Shown: positions 14,038 to 14,891 of the stretch, one piece after another
Layout: each line of letters opens with the position of its first letter
Numbering within the stretch: the stretch's first letter is position 1
From: an uncultured Anaerolineaceae bacterium
GTDB lineage: Bacteria; Chloroflexota; Anaerolineae; Anaerolineales; Anaerolineaceae
DNA: 14,891 bases
Direction: 5' to 3'
NCBI GenBank assembly: GCA_937894825.1
Contig: CALCQT010000296.1
Span: 1-14,891, forward strand
Program-made: the position numbers and the translations under genes
Notes under the pieces: generated by a model
What the model was told of the DNA's origin: nothing
Databases searched by the model: none
The model's input: the letters and a program-made list of their open reading frames with translations, nothing else

Positions 14038-14891
14038 GTGCAACAAACGAAAACATCCAACTGCCCCCTTTAACCGAAGAGCGGATCGCACTGCTGGAAA
14101 AACTGAGCAATGCTGCCGGTGTTTCCGGAAATGAGAATGCCGTTCGCGCCATCGTCCGGCAAGAGATCAGTGCGTTTGCGGACGAGATCCGGGTAGATGC
14201 CCTGGGGAACCTGATCGCGGTCAAAAAATCACCCCTTCAGGATCCGGTGAAAGTGCTGATCGCGGCCCACATGGATGAAGTGGGATTTATGCTGGTGGAC
14301 AAAGAAACCGACGGGATTTTCCGTTTCAAGGTGGTTGGCGGCATTGACGTCCGTTCCCTGCCGGGGAAACCGGTTCTGGTTGGAAAAAATCGCGCCCCCG
14401 GCGTGATTGGCGCCTGCCCGGTTCACCTCACAACACGGGAAGAACGCGAGCGCATCCTGCCGCTGGAGACACTCCGGATTGACGTCGGCCCGGGCGCCTC
14501 AGAAATCAAAGTCGGCGATTATGCGGTTTTCGCGACAAAATTCGCCAAAATGGGTCCCAGCTTCTGCGGGAAAGCGCTGGATAACCGCGTCGGTGTCGCC
14601 ACTTTGATCGAGCTGCTCAAAAACTGTCCGCCGCAGGCGGAACTGACCGCCGCCTTCACAGTACAGGAAGAAATCGGCCTGCGCGGCGCCGAGGTAGCGG
14701 CTTTCAATTATGAGCCGGATTTCGCGTTCGCGATTGATTGCACGCCCGCCAACGATCAGCCGTCCAGAGACGGGTCCGAAAATACGCAATACAAAACAAA
14801 GCTCGGTCACGGCCCTGCTATTTACTCGGCCGACGGAAGAACGTTGAACGATCCGCGTCTGATCCGGTTTCTGACCGGAATCGGCGACCGC
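14034..14891 (+). CDS. Second M42 family metallo-aminopeptidase, truncated by window end
   Basis: Starts at ATG 14034 in an ATGA overlap with the preceding stop, with GGAGG eight bases ahead, so the two are translationally coupled. 286 codons are visible with no stop before the window edge. Residues present: His79 in AAHMDEVG, Asp183 in ALDNR, Glu212-Glu213 in VQEEIGLRGA and Asp235 in AIDCT; the final His ligand lies beyond the window. The sequence is only moderately similar to its neighbour and it has an extra N-terminal stretch, so it is an old paralogue rather than a recent copy. The QEEIGLRGA version of the motif is closer to the canonical family than the QEETNFFGG of its neighbour. Confidence 0.93.
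   Translation, partial: MSATNENIQLPPLTEERIALLEKLSNAAGVSGNENAVRAIVRQEISAFADEIRVDALGNLIAVKKSPLQDPVKVLIAAHMDEVGFMLVDKETDGIFRFKVVGGIDVRSLPGKPVLVGKNRAPGVIGACPVHLTTREERERILPLETLRIDVGPGASEIKVGDYAVFATKFAKMGPSFCGKALDNRVGVATLIELLKNCPPQAELTAAFTVQEEIGLRGAEVAAFNYEPDFAFAIDCTPANDQPSRDGSENTQYKTKLGHGPAIYSADGRTLNDPRLIRFLTGIGDR

Noticed and set aside
1..14891. CRISPR array, tRNA genes, insertion sequences, attachment sites, defence genes
   Set aside because: I looked for regularly spaced repeats, cloverleaf-like sequence, transposase or integrase motifs and saw none; the only sizeable repeat is the degV duplication.

Overview
Taxon: the window looks like bacterial chromosome of moderate GC with a conservative gene repertoire. 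It holds a LacI-controlled ABC importer, a DegV lipid-binding protein, an AI-2E/PerM-type permease, a membrane-anchored LysM plus M23 endopeptidase, a cobaltochelatase-type ChlI/ChlD locus and two M42 aminopeptidases. This mix, and the style of the M23 domain, suggest an anaerobic Chloroflexota (Anaerolineae-like) bacterium. That is a low-confidence inference from gene content only. I see no tRNA, rRNA, CRISPR array or transposase.

Layout: positions 109-5178 are a minus-strand operon. In transcription order it encodes a secreted solute-binding protein, an ABC ATPase with a TOBE region, two PotB/PotC-type permeases and a cytoplasmic glycerophosphodiester phosphodiesterase (GDPD). A divergent LacI-family regulator (5580-6575) shares a 401-bp control region with it. 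That region carries two perfect palindromes with a GGGAACGTTCCC core, spaced 185 bp centre to centre. The set reads as a substrate-inducible importer plus the enzyme that splits the imported phosphodiester, a functional analogue of Ugp plus UgpQ built on a different transporter class. The 227-bp gap between the binding protein and the ATPase contains three hairpin elements. The last can form two mutually exclusive stems, one of which closes over the ATPase start codon.

The middle minus-strand block holds degV (6744-7580), a broken duplicate of its 5' end (7604-7897 and upstream), an AI-2E family permease (8086-9282) and a LysM/M23 peptidase (9468-10670).

The right-hand block is on the plus strand. 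A ChlI-like AAA+ ATPase (10842-11936) ends two codons after an in-phase A_AAA_AAA slippery heptamer inside a run of nine A. The -1 frame is open from 11909 through a basic linker and a VWA domain to 12874. The most natural reading is one gene giving two products: a 364-residue small subunit by standard decoding and a 677-residue ChlD/CobT-like medium subunit by -1 frameshifting or slippage. An imperfect stem-loop lies just downstream. I consider this the most important feature here. Two translationally coupled M42 aminopeptidases follow, the second cut by the window end.
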